Position numbers and translations under genes: made by a program
Notes under the pieces: model-generated
Database searches by the model: none
Seen by the model: the letters and a program-made list of their open reading frames with translations, nothing else
What the model was told of the DNA's origin: nothing
Shown here: positions 34,442 to 43,581 of the stretch, piece after piece
Layout: every line of letters begins with the position of its first letter
Numbering within the stretch: position 1 is the stretch's first letter
Source: JBEKHT01 sp049511715
GTDB lineage: Bacteria > Chloroflexota > Anaerolineae > Anaerolineales > RBG-16-64-43
DNA length: 64,000 bases
Assembly: GCA_049511715.1 (NCBI GenBank)
Contig: JBEKXU010000014.1
Span: forward strand, 1-64,000
Direction: 5' to 3'

Positions 34442-35197
34442 TCAGGAGTTCTCCTCTTGGGCGGAGGGGAGCCAGGGGCAGAGCCTGCGCTCCAGCCAGT
34501 CCACTCCAAAATACAGGCCGAGGCCGAGAAGGCTCATCGCCAGGATGCCGGCATACATGGCGGGATAGTTGAACAGCGAGGAGCTGTTGATGAAGATGTA
34601 GTATCCCAGCCCGTAGCGGGTCGCGAAAAGTTCGGCCACATACAGCACCGCGACCGCCGTTCCGCTGGACTGTCTCACGGCGGTCAAGATCGCAGGCAGA
34701 CTCGAGGGAAAGTAAATGAAATAGTAGAGCGCCCGTCGTCCGGCGCCCAGGCTGCGCACCGAAAGGAGCAATTCCGGGCGCAAGGCGGCGGCCTGGTCCC
34801 GGACCAGGACGATAATCTGAAAGAAGAGGATCAGGAAGATCACGGCAATCTTGGCGGTGTCTCCGATTCCGAAGAAGAGCAACAGGACCGGGACCAGCAC
34901 GACTTTGGGCACCGGATAGAGCAAGTAGATCATGGGGGAGACGATCCGGCTCAGGCTCCGGCTTTGGCCGAGAAGAACCCCTAGCGGCGCGGCCGTTGCC
35001 ACCGCAAGCAGGATGCTGGCAACGACCCTCCAAAGGCTGGCCAGGAAATCCAGGCCGAGGTCGTGCGGGAGGGCCAGGACCAGAGCCTCCACCACCTGCC
35101 AAGGGGGGGGTAGGATGGGCGTGTTCGCAATCATCGAAAGGACCTGCCAGATCGCGCCCAGGCCCAAGGCCGCGAGCAACACCTGAAAGCGTCGCAT
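34442..35197 (-). CDS. ABC transporter permease (NitT/TauT-like family)
   Basis: 251 aa with about six membrane helices and the coupling-loop region RSLGAGRRALYYFIYFPSSL, the EAA-type motif where the ATPase docks. LYPVPKVVLVPVLLLFFGIGD is typical of permeases for nitrate, taurine, sulfonate or thiamine precursors. The ATG at 35197 is preceded by GGAGGG at short spacing. It is the last gene of a binding protein-ATPase-permease operon. Confidence 0.9.
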   Translation of the reverse strand: MRRFQVLLAALGLGAIWQVLSMIANTPILPPPWQVVEALVLALPHDLGLDFLASLWRVVASILLAVATAAPLGVLLGQSRSLSRIVSPMIYLLYPVPKVVLVPVLLLFFGIGDTAKIAVIFLILFFQIIVLVRDQAAALRPELLLSVRSLGAGRRALYYFIYFPSSLPAILTAVRQSSGTAVAVLYVAELFATRYGLGYYIFINSSSLFNYPAMYAGILAMSLLGLGLYFGVDWLERRLCPWLPSAQEENS

Positions 35198-35276
35198 AAC
35201 CCTCCGAGTCCGCTTGGCCCAAGCCCTTAGCGAGGGGACTCTCCCCGCTCCCCAGCGATCCGCCCCTGGCCGTCGC

Positions 35277-36101
35277 CTACCCCGAGCCCTGGATGGCGGC
35301 GTCGAGCAGGCCCCGCAAGCGGCCACGCATCTCTCCGTAGGCCGGGTCCGAGCGATCGCGAACCCCGTGGCCCGCGGCGGGGTTGTCCAGCACCACCGCT
35401 TGCCGTTGGGGCGGCCGTCCCAAGAACAGGATCCGGCGACCCATGAAGGCGGCTTCCTCGATGCTGTGAGTAACCACCACAGAGGTCAATCCCTGCTCGG
35501 CCTGCAGGTCCAACATGAGCGACTGAAGCGACTCGCGCGTCGGCGCATCCAGGGAAGAAAACGGTTCGTCCATGAGCAGAAGGTCGGGCTGCAGCACCAG
35601 GGTTCTGGCAATGGCCGCGCGCTGGCGCTGGCCGCCCGACACCTGGGAGGGGTAGCGCGAGGCGAACTCCTCCAGGCCCAGGCGCTTCAGCCAGGAGTCG
35701 ACCCGCGGCCAAATATCGCCGACCTGCTTCTCGTGGGGCGAGTGCAACCCGTCCGGGCCGTAGAAGGCCCGCACCCGCAATCCCAGGGCCGCGTTGGCCC
35801 GAAGGGAAGCCCACGGCAGAAGGCCATGGTCCTGGAGAATTAACCCCGTCCCCGGCCGAGGCCGCCGCAGGCCCTCGCCCCCCACCCGCAATTCTCCGCA
35901 ACTGGGACAGATCAGCCCAGCGAGCAAGTAAAGCAACGTGGTCTTGCCACAGCCCGAGGGTCCGATCACCGCCCAAGTTTCACCGCGATCGATCTGCCAA
36001 CTAAATCCGTCGAAGACCTTTGCCCCGCCGGGATAGGCAAAGCAGAGATCGCTGGCCTCCACCATGCGGTCCCTGGACTGTCCAAGTCCCGGACGGAGCA
36101 T
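35277..36101 (-). CDS. ABC transporter ATP-binding protein (NitT/TauT-like family)
   Basis: 274 aa. Walker A GPSGCGKT near 48-55, Q-loop LILQDHGLLPW, signature VSGGQRQR, Walker B LLLMDEPFSSLD, and the His switch VVTHSIEEA. It powers the neighbouring permease. Start: ATG at 36101 with GGGGAG 8 bases upstream; ATG at 36065 is a second choice. It follows the binding-protein gene by 21 bases. Confidence 0.93.
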   Translation of the reverse strand: MLRPGLGQSRDRMVEASDLCFAYPGGAKVFDGFSWQIDRGETWAVIGPSGCGKTTLLYLLAGLICPSCGELRVGGEGLRRPRPGTGLILQDHGLLPWASLRANAALGLRVRAFYGPDGLHSPHEKQVGDIWPRVDSWLKRLGLEEFASRYPSQVSGGQRQRAAIARTLVLQPDLLLMDEPFSSLDAPTRESLQSLMLDLQAEQGLTSVVVTHSIEEAAFMGRRILFLGRPPQRQAVVLDNPAAGHGVRDRSDPAYGEMRGRLRGLLDAAIQGSG

Positions 36102-36122
36102 CCTCTCAACTCCCCGACGGCT

Positions 36123-37130
36123 TCAGGGCTGAGGCAGGTACGCCGCGGACACCGACGAGCTGTAGGGCACATCGGTATTGAGGAATCCCTTGCTTTTCTC
36201 CCATGCGATCACATCCTGCCACTGGGCTTCGCTCGGCACGGAGGCCAGGGGAAAGTCCGGCAGGGTGTACTTGCCCACCAACGCGGTGGACAACAGATTC
36301 TTGCTGACGAGAAGCGGGATCCATTTCTGCTTGTCGCCATTGATGTCGCGGACCGCCTCTTCGGTCGCCTTCAAGAAACCGCGCACGGCCTCCGGGTGCT
36401 GATCGATGAACGTCTTGGTGAAATCCAGTTCGCTATTCCCCAACTCCGGATACTGGCTGTCTGCCAGCACGGCATAGGCTCCCTGCGAAATGGCCACGGA
36501 GGCCAGCGGGTCGGGGATGGTGGCCGCCCCGGCCCGGCCCGAAACGAGCACCGCCATCCGATCCGAAATATTCGGGATATTGACTTCTTGAATGTCCTCC
36601 GGCCGGAACCCTTGTTTTTGGAGCATTCGCTCGGTTACATACTGAATAACCGTTGCCTGGGAAACCGCAATGGGCACACCCCGCAGGTCGGCCACGCTGT
36701 GGATGCCGCTGTTCTTCCCTGCCAGGATGCGATAGTCAGGATAGGTCGAGGTGGCCACCCGCCCAAAGCGCACGATGATCAGGACGGGGCCGTTCTTGTT
36801 CATCAGTGAAGTCGAGACCATATCGGTGATGCCCGCATCCAGTTGACCCGAGACGAAGAGCTGGTCCCTCGCCGCGGAGGAGGCCACTGGCACGTACTGA
36901 ATTCGAATGCCCTGAGCGGCAAAGTATCCCTGTGAGTCGGCGACATAGGTAGGCAGGGACTCAAGGATCGGCAGGATCGAGACGCGGATGGTGATGGGCG
37001 GCTGGGTCGCTTGACTTCCCGCGCCAGCAACCTGCGGGGCCCCGGCCTGGCCGGCGCCGCAGGCCGCCAAGGCCAGGTTCAGCGTGAGGATCACAGCAAT
37101 CAGGGTGCTGCGGCCTTGAGGGAATTTCAT
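36123..37130 (-). CDS. ABC transporter substrate-binding lipoprotein (NMT1/THI5-like)
   Basis: 335 aa. A lipoprotein signal peptide ends in LALAAC (Cys at 24), so it is anchored outside the membrane. The mature part has the periplasmic-binding fold of the NitT/TauT group (TYVADSQGYFAAQGI, LDAGITDMVSTSLM, FTKTFIDQHPEAVRGFLKAT). The ligand is unknown; there is no TPP riboswitch in the 50-base gap above it. AGGAGGAG precedes the ATG. Lying between mqnP and ubiE, it might move a compound related to menaquinone synthesis, but that is speculative. Confidence 0.9.
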   Translation of the reverse strand: MKFPQGRSTLIAVILTLNLALAACGAGQAGAPQVAGAGSQATQPPITIRVSILPILESLPTYVADSQGYFAAQGIRIQYVPVASSAARDQLFVSGQLDAGITDMVSTSLMNKNGPVLIIVRFGRVATSTYPDYRILAGKNSGIHSVADLRGVPIAVSQATVIQYVTERMLQKQGFRPEDIQEVNIPNISDRMAVLVSGRAGAATIPDPLASVAISQGAYAVLADSQYPELGNSELDFTKTFIDQHPEAVRGFLKATEEAVRDINGDKQKWIPLLVSKNLLSTALVGKYTLPDFPLASVPSEAQWQDVIAWEKSKGFLNTDVPYSSSVSAAYLPQP

Positions 37131-37183
37131 CGATCTCCTCCTGGGCTGGACGACCTCCGCCGCCAGCCCGAATGCCTTCCCCG

Positions 37184-38050
37184 CTAGTGAACTAGGTATA
37201 CGGCCAGCACGGCCACCAGGAGCGTCAGGCTAATATAACCATTGACATTGAAGAAAGCTAGGTTGATCCTGCTCAGGTCCGAGGGCCGAATCAGCGAGTG
37301 CTCGTAAAACAGCAGGGCGATCACCGCCAGAAGGCCCAGCCAGTAGATCCAGCCGAGAGAGGCCCACACGCCCAGCACCAGCAGCAGGGCCACGGCCAGG
37401 GCGTGGCTGAAATCAGAGACGCGCAACGCAACCGGGATGCCGTAGCGGGCCGCTAAAGAGTGCAACCCTTGCTGCTGGTCGAAAACATAATCGGCGCATC
37501 CATAGATCGCATCCACCCCGCCCATCCAAAGGGTGACGGTCAGCAACAGGATCCAAGCGGGAAGATCCCGCGCGGTGAAAAGCGAATTGCGCTCCCCGAC
37601 CCAGGCCCCAAGCGGTGCCAGTCCGTCCACAAAACCCATGGCGAAGTGAGAAAGCCAAGTAAATCGTTTGGTAAAGGAGTAACCGATCAGGATCGCGTAG
37701 GCCGCCGGCAAGAGCCGAAGAGGCAAAGAGCCAAGCCTCCAAGCCGCCACGCCGAGAACAGCGGCGGAAACTCCCAAGGCCAACCAGGCCACCCAAGGCC
37801 TGAGCAGGCCTGTCGAGAGCGGCCAATTCTTTGTTCTCGGATTGATCCGATCAAATTGCAGGTCGATCAACCGGTTTCCGCCCATCCCGAACGTGCGGGC
37901 GGCCACCATGGCCACCGTGATCCACAGGGCTTGGTACACGCTGGGCCATCCCTTGGCGGCCAGGACCATGCCGACGTAAGCAAAGGGCAGGGCAAAGACG
38001 GTGTGCTCAAACTTGATCATCTCCAGGAAGGTGCGTGCTTGCCGCAACAT
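37184..38050 (-). CDS. mqnP: UbiA-family prenyltransferase (menaquinone, MqnP-type)
   Basis: 288 aa membrane prenyltransferase with the two Asp-rich motifs NRLIDLQFDRINPRT (residues 59-73) and YGCADYVFDQQQ. Eight or so helices. In futalosine-pathway organisms this UbiA relative attaches the polyprenyl tail to 1,4-dihydroxy-6-naphthoate-type intermediates. The UbiD-family gene just upstream and ubiE support that role. An AT-rich stretch (about 38160-38200) precedes it. Confidence 0.85.
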   Translation of the reverse strand: MLRQARTFLEMIKFEHTVFALPFAYVGMVLAAKGWPSVYQALWITVAMVAARTFGMGGNRLIDLQFDRINPRTKNWPLSTGLLRPWVAWLALGVSAAVLGVAAWRLGSLPLRLLPAAYAILIGYSFTKRFTWLSHFAMGFVDGLAPLGAWVGERNSLFTARDLPAWILLLTVTLWMGGVDAIYGCADYVFDQQQGLHSLAARYGIPVALRVSDFSHALAVALLLVLGVWASLGWIYWLGLLAVIALLFYEHSLIRPSDLSRINLAFFNVNGYISLTLLVAVLAVYLVH

Positions 38051-38216
38051 GCCTCGATGTCTCTCCGGTCCCTCTCAAGCAAGAGTCTCAGCCCCGGTTG
38101 GCCCAGCCATATCTTTCGCCCGCCAGCGACATCCTGGGGTTTGGAAAGCCTTGGACAACGATTTCATTATTAAATGCAGCAATAGAGAATTGTGCTATTT
38201 CTGTGGCGAGGCGAAC

Positions 38217-39680
38217 TCACAATCCCAAGGCATCCCAAAGTTGGTCTATGCGTTCCTTCACGTCGAGGGACATCTCCACCTTCTTTGGCCAGGGACGCGA
38301 GTGGCCTTCCTCGGGTCCCTTGGCGGTCGCGTCGATGCCGATCTTCCCCCCAAAGGAATGCAGAACCGCGGAATGATCGAGGTGATCCAACGGTCCTTCC
38401 ACGATCTCGACATCCGCTTTCCAGTCCACGTCCCCCAGGGCGTGCCAAGCCACTTCCCGCAGATTGTGCACATCCACCGTCTCATCGACGACAAGGAGCG
38501 CTTTGGCCAGCATCATCAAACCCATTCCCCAAAGGCCGTACATAACCTTGCGCGCCTGGCCCGGGTATCTCTTGCGGATCGAAACGATCACCAAGTTGTG
38601 GAAGATTCCCTCGGCGGGCATGTTGATCTCGACGATTTCCGGAAGGAAGATGCGAATCAGCGGCAAGAACAGTCGTTCGGTCGCTTTTCCCATCCACGCG
38701 TCCTCCATTGGAGGCACGCCAACCACGGTGGCGGGGTAGATCGGGTCCCGCCGATGGGTCACGGCCGTAACGTGAAAGACCGGGAATGGCTCCGAAGGGG
38801 TGTAGTAGCCGGTATGATCCCCAAACGGCCCTTCCAGGCGATGTTCACGAGGGTCGACATAGCCCTCGATGACGAATTCGGACTCCGCGGGGGCCTCCAG
38901 TGGCTGGCTGACGCAGGGGACCATTTCGATTGGCTTGCCCCGCAACCACCCCGCCAGCAGGTACTCGTCGATGTTGGGGGGCAGTGGAGCCGAGGCGCAC
39001 CACATCGCGGTCGGATCGCCTCCCAGTGCCACGGCCGACGGGATTTTTTCGGACCCCATCCAGTGGGCTTCACGTTCATGTTCGGCCCCCCCTTTGTGCC
39101 TCTGCCAGTGCACAAGCAGGGTGCGCTCATCGACAACCTGAAGACGATACAGGCCGACGTTTCTCACCCCCGTCGCCGGGTCGCGGGTAATCACCTGGGG
39201 AAGAGTGAGAAATCGACCGGCATCCTCGGGCCAACACTTTAGCACCGGGAGGCTCTCCAGCGTGGGCTGCTCTTTCTCGACCACCTCCTGGCAGGGCGCC
39301 CGGCCGATCAGTCGCGGTCGGGGAGCGATCGACTGCAACAGCCCAAGCAACCCGGATGCTCGCCCCATGAGCCCCCCAACCCCGGAAGGCACACGGAGAT
39401 CGAGAAGGGTACCCAGCTTCTCGGTCAACTCGTCCAGGTCGCCCACTCCCAGGGCCCAGGCCATGCGCTGAGGGTGGCCGAACAGATTGATCGCCACTGG
39501 CACGGAAAAGCCCTGCACCTTTTCGAAGAGCAGGGCTTTGTTGCGCTCGAGGGGACCTTTGCTCACCCGGTCGACAATCTCGGTGATCTCCAGGTCCCGC
39601 GAGACAGGGGTCTGCAACCGCGCCAGGTGACCCTGCTTCTCCAGAAGTTCCAGAAATTCCCTCAAATTGGTCGTCGCCAT
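38217..39680 (-). CDS. mqnL: UbiD-family decarboxylase (menaquinone biosynthesis, MqnL-type)
   Basis: 487 aa prenylated-FMN decarboxylase. Marks include LREFLELLEKQGHLARL, HRLEGPFGDHTGYYTPSEPFP shortened here to its core GPFGDHTGYY, and PAEGIFHNLVIVSIRKRYPG. The acid-base Glu in LEGPFGDHTG is present. It needs a UbiX-type flavin prenyltransferase, not found in the window. With mqnP 166 bases downstream it likely acts in the late futalosine pathway. Confidence 0.87.
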   Translation of the reverse strand: MATTNLREFLELLEKQGHLARLQTPVSRDLEITEIVDRVSKGPLERNKALLFEKVQGFSVPVAINLFGHPQRMAWALGVGDLDELTEKLGTLLDLRVPSGVGGLMGRASGLLGLLQSIAPRPRLIGRAPCQEVVEKEQPTLESLPVLKCWPEDAGRFLTLPQVITRDPATGVRNVGLYRLQVVDERTLLVHWQRHKGGAEHEREAHWMGSEKIPSAVALGGDPTAMWCASAPLPPNIDEYLLAGWLRGKPIEMVPCVSQPLEAPAESEFVIEGYVDPREHRLEGPFGDHTGYYTPSEPFPVFHVTAVTHRRDPIYPATVVGVPPMEDAWMGKATERLFLPLIRIFLPEIVEINMPAEGIFHNLVIVSIRKRYPGQARKVMYGLWGMGLMMLAKALLVVDETVDVHNLREVAWHALGDVDWKADVEIVEGPLDHLDHSAVLHSFGGKIGIDATAKGPEEGHSRPWPKKVEMSLDVKERIDQLWDALGL

Positions 39681-39713
39681 GACCCACCTGCGGGGAGGAC
39701 GGAGCGCGGATTA

Positions 39714-39719
39714 TACCAT
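39714..39719 (-). promoter_or_regulatory. Probable -10 box for the UbiD-family gene
   Basis: TATAAT on the minus strand, 33 bases before the ATG at 39680. An inverted repeat, GCTTGA (39725-39730) with TCAAGC (39743-39748), overlaps the rlmB end and could be an operator or terminator. Confidence 0.45.
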
Positions 39720-39742
39720 CCGCAGCTTGAACACAGCGAAAA

Positions 39743-40561
39743 TCAAGCACCAGCGCCTGCTTGGCGGTCCCGCTCCAACCTCATTCGGCGGGCGTGCCAA
39801 ACCGCGTAGAGGGCCAGGGAGCCCGCCACGCCCGCGTTCAGCGAGTCCACATGGCCTCGCATGGGGATGCGGATCCTGCGGTCGCACTCCTTCTGCACCA
39901 GGCTGCGCAATCCCCCTGCCTCGTTGCCAACAACAAGAGCAATCGGAGTTGATAAGTCGACTTCCTCGATCCCTTGGCCGCCTGCCCCCGATTCGAGGCC
40001 GACGACCCACAGCCCCTGCTCCTTGAGCCGAGGAATGGATTGAGCCAGGTTCGCCTGAGCGACCTGCAGGTGCTCACTGGCCCCCGCCGAAGCATTGGAC
40101 ACGGCCGGGGTTATTCCGGCCGCCCGGCGGGGAGGAATCAGAACCCCGCAGACGCCGACGGCATCGGCGGTGCGCAGCAACGTCCCAAGGTTCTGGGGAT
40201 CCTGCAGTTGGTCTAGGACCAGCAGGCAGGCGGGCTCCCCGGATTCCGGTGCGGAACTCAGAATCTCGCTCAGATCGACATAGGGGTAGGGGCTGCATTC
40301 CAGAGCCAGCCCCTGATCGATTCCCTGCAGCCACCCCAAATCGCTGCGCCGGCAGGCCTCCACCGGCAGACTTGCCCTGCTGGCCAGCTCACGAATCTCT
40401 TCGAGCACAGGTTTAGGGCGGTTTTCAACCGCGATCAGCAGTCGGAAGAAATGCCTGCGGTTGGCTCGCAAGGCTTCGCGCACCGCCTGGCGCCCATACA
40501 GCCACTCGTGTTTCACGTGAAACCTCGCCGCCCCCGCCACTGCGGGGCTGTCCTGCCACAT
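39743..40561 (-). CDS. rlmB: TrmH/SpoU family 23S rRNA 2'-O-methyltransferase (RlmB-type)
   Basis: 272 aa. An N-terminal substrate-binding domain (LYGRQAVREALRAN) precedes the SPOUT knot domain with LLVLDQLQDPQNLGTLLRTA, ALVVGNEAGGL and IPMRGHVDSLNAGVAGSLAL, the three SpoU motifs. It methylates rRNA ribose, in E. coli at G2251. The ATG lies 8 bases past the cysS stop, so they share a transcript. A parS site sits within codons 13-18. Confidence 0.9.
   Translation of the reverse strand: MWQDSPAVAGAARFHVKHEWLYGRQAVREALRANRRHFFRLLIAVENRPKPVLEEIRELASRASLPVEACRRSDLGWLQGIDQGLALECSPYPYVDLSEILSSAPESGEPACLLVLDQLQDPQNLGTLLRTADAVGVCGVLIPPRRAAGITPAVSNASAGASEHLQVAQANLAQSIPRLKEQGLWVVGLESGAGGQGIEEVDLSTPIALVVGNEAGGLRSLVQKECDRRIRIPMRGHVDSLNAGVAGSLALYAVWHARRMRLERDRQAGAGA
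40509..40524. other. parS site 1 (ParB-binding, centromere-like)
   Basis: TGTTTCACGTGAAACC matches the bacterial parS consensus TGTTNCACGTGAAACA at 15 of 16 positions, including a 14-bp perfect palindrome. It lies inside the 5' part of rlmB. Confidence 0.85.
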
Positions 40562-40569
40562 CCCCCGGC

Positions 40570-42051
40570 TCAGACTGGCTCTCCGGGGGCCTCCGTTCCG
40601 CCTTCCGAAAAGCCACCGATTCTCCAGCTTGTGCCTGTCTTGCCGTCCTCCAGGAGGACTCCCAAGCCGGCCAACCGCTGGCGGATGGCGTCTGCCTGCA
40701 CCCAATCCTTGCGCTGGCGGGCTTCCGCGCGCAGGTCGATGAGCAGGCAGATCAGTTCGGCCTCCCTCTGGGGAAAGACATCTCCGGAGCGGGGCAAGAG
40801 CCCCAGCACCCCTCCAACAATTTCGGCATAGAAGTCCAGGATCTTTTGCAGGTCAGTCCCCCCCATGGGATGCTTGGCGGCCAAGGCCGTGTTGAGGTCC
40901 CGAGTCACCTCATAAAGGACCGCCAGCGCCGCCGGGGCATTGAAATCTCCGTCCATGGCCTCTTCAAAGCGCTGCCCGGCCTCCTTCAGGTAGCCCTCGA
41001 TCGTGTCGCTCGACTGGTCCGGCAGGTTGGGTTGCCTGAGAGCATCCTGGACCAGCCGAAAGGGAACCATCAGCCTCTCCCAGCCCTTCTGGGCGGAGCT
41101 CAAGGCCTCCTCCGAGAAATCCACGGGGCTGCGGTACTGGCTGGTGAGCACGAAGGTGCGAATGGCCTGGGGGCTGTACTTGCGCAAGGCCTCCTTGATC
41201 GTGACAAAGTTGCCCAGGCTCTTGCTCATCTTGACCCCATTGATGGTCAGGGAGCCGACCAACAGCCAATAGCGGGCAAAGGGTTTGCCATTGGCCGCTT
41301 CGGACTGGGCGATTTCGCACTCGTTGTGCGGGAAGATGTTGTCCACCCCGCCCCCATGGATGTCAAAGGTTTCTCCCAGGTACTTCGTGGACATCGCTGA
41401 GCACTCGATATGCCAGCCGGGATAACCCCAACCCCAAGGCGAGGGCCAGCGCAGGATATGTTCCGGCTCTGCCTTCTTCCAAAGTGCAAAATCCTCCGGC
41501 TGGCGCTTGTCCTCCCGCACGCTCATCCGCACCCCCTCTTCCTGCTCCTCCAGATTCCTGCCCGAAAGTTTGCCGTACCCGGGGAAGGAACGGACATCGA
41601 AGTAGACCGAGTCGCCCGCCACATAGGCGTGGCCCTTCTCCAGCAGGCGTTGGATCATCTCGATCTGCTCCGGGATATGTGCGGAGGCCCGGGGGGAGAT
41701 GTCGGGCCGCAGAACCCCCAGGGCGTCCATGTCCTCGAAATAGGAACGCATGTAGCGCTCCACCAGTTCCATCGGCTGCAGGTTTTGTCGCGCGGCCCCC
41801 TTGAGGATACGATCCTCGCCCGTATCGAGCAGGTGCCCCACGTCGGTGATGTTCTGGACGTAGCGAACTTGGTATCCCAAGTGCCGTAGGTAGCGCACCA
41901 TGACATCAAAGCAGATGTAGGTTTTGGCATGGCCAACGTGAGCGTAGTCCTGAACCGTCGGCCCGCATACATACATGTGCACTCGGCCTTCGGCCAGCGG
42001 GGTGAAGGGTTCCAGCTTGCGGGTGAGAACGTTGTAAAGCGTGAGGGCCAT
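40570..42051 (-). CDS. cysS: Cysteinyl-tRNA synthetase
   Basis: 493 aa class I synthetase. The HIGH motif is HVGH at 38-41, preceded by YVCGPTVQDY. KMSKS is present in NGVKMSKSLGNF. Zinc ligands are suggested by Cys29, HIECSAM and HNECEIAQSE. Length is slightly above the usual 460. rlmB follows by 8 bases; in many bacteria cysS and rlmB neighbour each other. A C-terminal acidic tail (GGTEAPGEP) is unusual but short. Confidence 0.96.
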   Translation of the reverse strand: MALTLYNVLTRKLEPFTPLAEGRVHMYVCGPTVQDYAHVGHAKTYICFDVMVRYLRHLGYQVRYVQNITDVGHLLDTGEDRILKGAARQNLQPMELVERYMRSYFEDMDALGVLRPDISPRASAHIPEQIEMIQRLLEKGHAYVAGDSVYFDVRSFPGYGKLSGRNLEEQEEGVRMSVREDKRQPEDFALWKKAEPEHILRWPSPWGWGYPGWHIECSAMSTKYLGETFDIHGGGVDNIFPHNECEIAQSEAANGKPFARYWLLVGSLTINGVKMSKSLGNFVTIKEALRKYSPQAIRTFVLTSQYRSPVDFSEEALSSAQKGWERLMVPFRLVQDALRQPNLPDQSSDTIEGYLKEAGQRFEEAMDGDFNAPAALAVLYEVTRDLNTALAAKHPMGGTDLQKILDFYAEIVGGVLGLLPRSGDVFPQREAELICLLIDLRAEARQRKDWVQADAIRQRLAGLGVLLEDGKTGTSWRIGGFSEGGTEAPGEPV

Positions 42052-42143
42052 TGAGCCTCCTGAGCCCTGCGGGAAGCGGGCGGGCCATTTCGGGTGCCCC
42101 CGGGAAGGCGGCCGGGCAAACTGTCTTCCGGCGCGGGCCCGGA

Positions 42144-43220
42144 TCAGCGACCGTTTCCAGGGTGATTGCCGCTGGCGTTGCTCTCCAGGCGGGCGAAGAT
42201 CATGCGCCCCGCCGTCGTCTGCAGAGCCTTGGTAACCACAACCTCAATCGTCCGGTCGATGTGACGTCGACCCTCATCGACCACCACCATGGTGCCATCC
42301 TCCAGATAGCCGACTCCTTGGCCGGCTTCCTTGCCTTCCTGGATGATGTGGACCTGCAGGTTCTCCCCGGGCAGAAAGATGGCGCGCAGCCCGTTGGCCA
42401 GGTCGTTCAGGTTGAGAACGGTAACCCCCTGCAACTCGGCCACGCGATTGAGATTGTAGTCGTTGGTCAGGATGGGGCAGCGCAGTTGCTTGGCTAGAAT
42501 GACCAGTTTCTCGTCCGCCCCGCGCACGTCCTCGACATCCAGGTCAGTGATCCGCAGGGGGGCCTGGCGGTCTTTCTGCAAGCGGTTGAGGATCTCCAGG
42601 CCTCGCCGGCCACGCTGGCGGCGCAGCGGATCGGCGGAGTCGGCAATGTACTGAAGCTCGTTCAGCACAAAGCGCGGGACCAGAAGCGTGGACTGAAGGA
42701 ACCCTGTCGCGGCAACATCGACCACCCGGCCGTCGATGATTACGCTGGTATCCAGCAGAATGCTGCGACTCTCGGCTCCGCCCGAATTTCCCCCCGGCAC
42801 AAAGCGAGCGTTGAGGAACGAGAAGACGTCGTTCTGGCGCATGACGAAAAGCGCGACCCCGAAATAGGCGCACAGCAAGGCGCACACGAAGGGCAAGAAG
42901 GTGCCGAAAGGTCTCGGCAGCAGGGACAGCGGCAGAGAGGCCAGAGTTCCGACAATCAACCCCGCCACCAGCCCGATCAGGGCCGACGCCAGGGTTGGCG
43001 CGGGGAGCTGGCCGAGCATGCGGCGCACCGCGCGCGCCGGGCGGGTGGTAAGAAACGGGGTGAGGACTAGACCCAGGAGTGCTCCGACGAGGGAAAAGAC
43101 CATGGCCCACAGTTCCTTGGGGCCAGAACCCGCCAGGTTGGACAGGTAGGTTCCCAAGTACAGGCCGCCCACCGCAAAGCCGACCATCCCAAGCAATCGA
43201 AAGAAAAACTCGGCGCTCAT
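42144..43220 (-). CDS. PIN-TRAM domain integral membrane protein (YacL-like)
   Basis: 358 aa. Four membrane helices fill residues 1-135. A PIN ribonuclease-like domain follows with acidic residues in SILLDTSVIIDGRVVDV, ADEKLVILAKQ and ILTNDYNLNRVA. A TRAM domain (QVHIIQEGKEAGQGVGYLEDG) ends the protein. This matches the YacL family; RNA cleavage is inferred from the fold. The ATG at 43220 follows GGGAG. A strong hairpin and a good promoter lie upstream. Confidence 0.92.
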   Translation of the reverse strand: MSAEFFFRLLGMVGFAVGGLYLGTYLSNLAGSGPKELWAMVFSLVGALLGLVLTPFLTTRPARAVRRMLGQLPAPTLASALIGLVAGLIVGTLASLPLSLLPRPFGTFLPFVCALLCAYFGVALFVMRQNDVFSFLNARFVPGGNSGGAESRSILLDTSVIIDGRVVDVAATGFLQSTLLVPRFVLNELQYIADSADPLRRQRGRRGLEILNRLQKDRQAPLRITDLDVEDVRGADEKLVILAKQLRCPILTNDYNLNRVAELQGVTVLNLNDLANGLRAIFLPGENLQVHIIQEGKEAGQGVGYLEDGTMVVVDEGRRHIDRTIEVVVTKALQTTAGRMIFARLESNASGNHPGNGR

Positions 43221-43238
43221 GAAAGGCTCCCTATGAAA

Positions 43239-43266
43239 GCGAGGGCGGCCGACTGGCCGCCCTCGC
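43239..43266 (-). promoter_or_regulatory. Hairpin in the 5' leader of the PIN-TRAM gene
   Basis: GCGAGGGCGGCC pairs with GGCCGCCCTCGC, a 12-bp perfect stem with a 4-base loop. On the minus strand TTTCATAG follows, and the start codon lies 19 bases away. It may restrain translation or terminate transcription. Confidence 0.5.
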
Positions 43267-43581
43267 AATGATGCCCATCGGCCGCCCACAGGAGGACCCC
43301 TGAGGCAGTCGCGCCGCGGTGCTATCAATCAATAAGCGAATGAGTCCAGCGATTAGGCCAGTGGCCGGGCTTGGCATGAAATAATCGCCGCGGCTGAAGC
43401 TGATCATATCACGCGCGGCGGGAGGAGTCAAAAAGCTCCTCCCTTTGCGAGGCGACCCTGAAGGCAGGAGCTAGAGAGGGCTCGCCCAGATCGCCCGCTG
43501 GAGCCCAAACGGTCGGGGCAGGCCAGGCCGGTCAGGCCAAACCCGGTAGGCCCGGCGTCCACCTCCTCCAGGCCGGGATGT
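43267..43581. other. Divergent intergenic region between PIN-TRAM and the serine hydrolase
   Basis: Holds the promoters of both genes (listed separately). No gene and no DnaA-box is seen, although leading-strand gene bias changes around here. Confidence 0.5.
43403..43431 (-). promoter_or_regulatory. Strong sigma-70-type promoter for the PIN-TRAM gene
   Basis: On the minus strand TTGACT (43431-43426) and TATGAT (43408-43403) are separated by exactly 17 bases. The predicted leader is about 175 bases and includes the hairpin at 43239-43266. Confidence 0.7.

Noticed and set aside
37131..37183. TPP riboswitch before the NMT1/THI5-like binding protein
   Set aside because: The gap is only about 50 bases and contains no thi-box motif, so a thiamine-precursor role is not supported.
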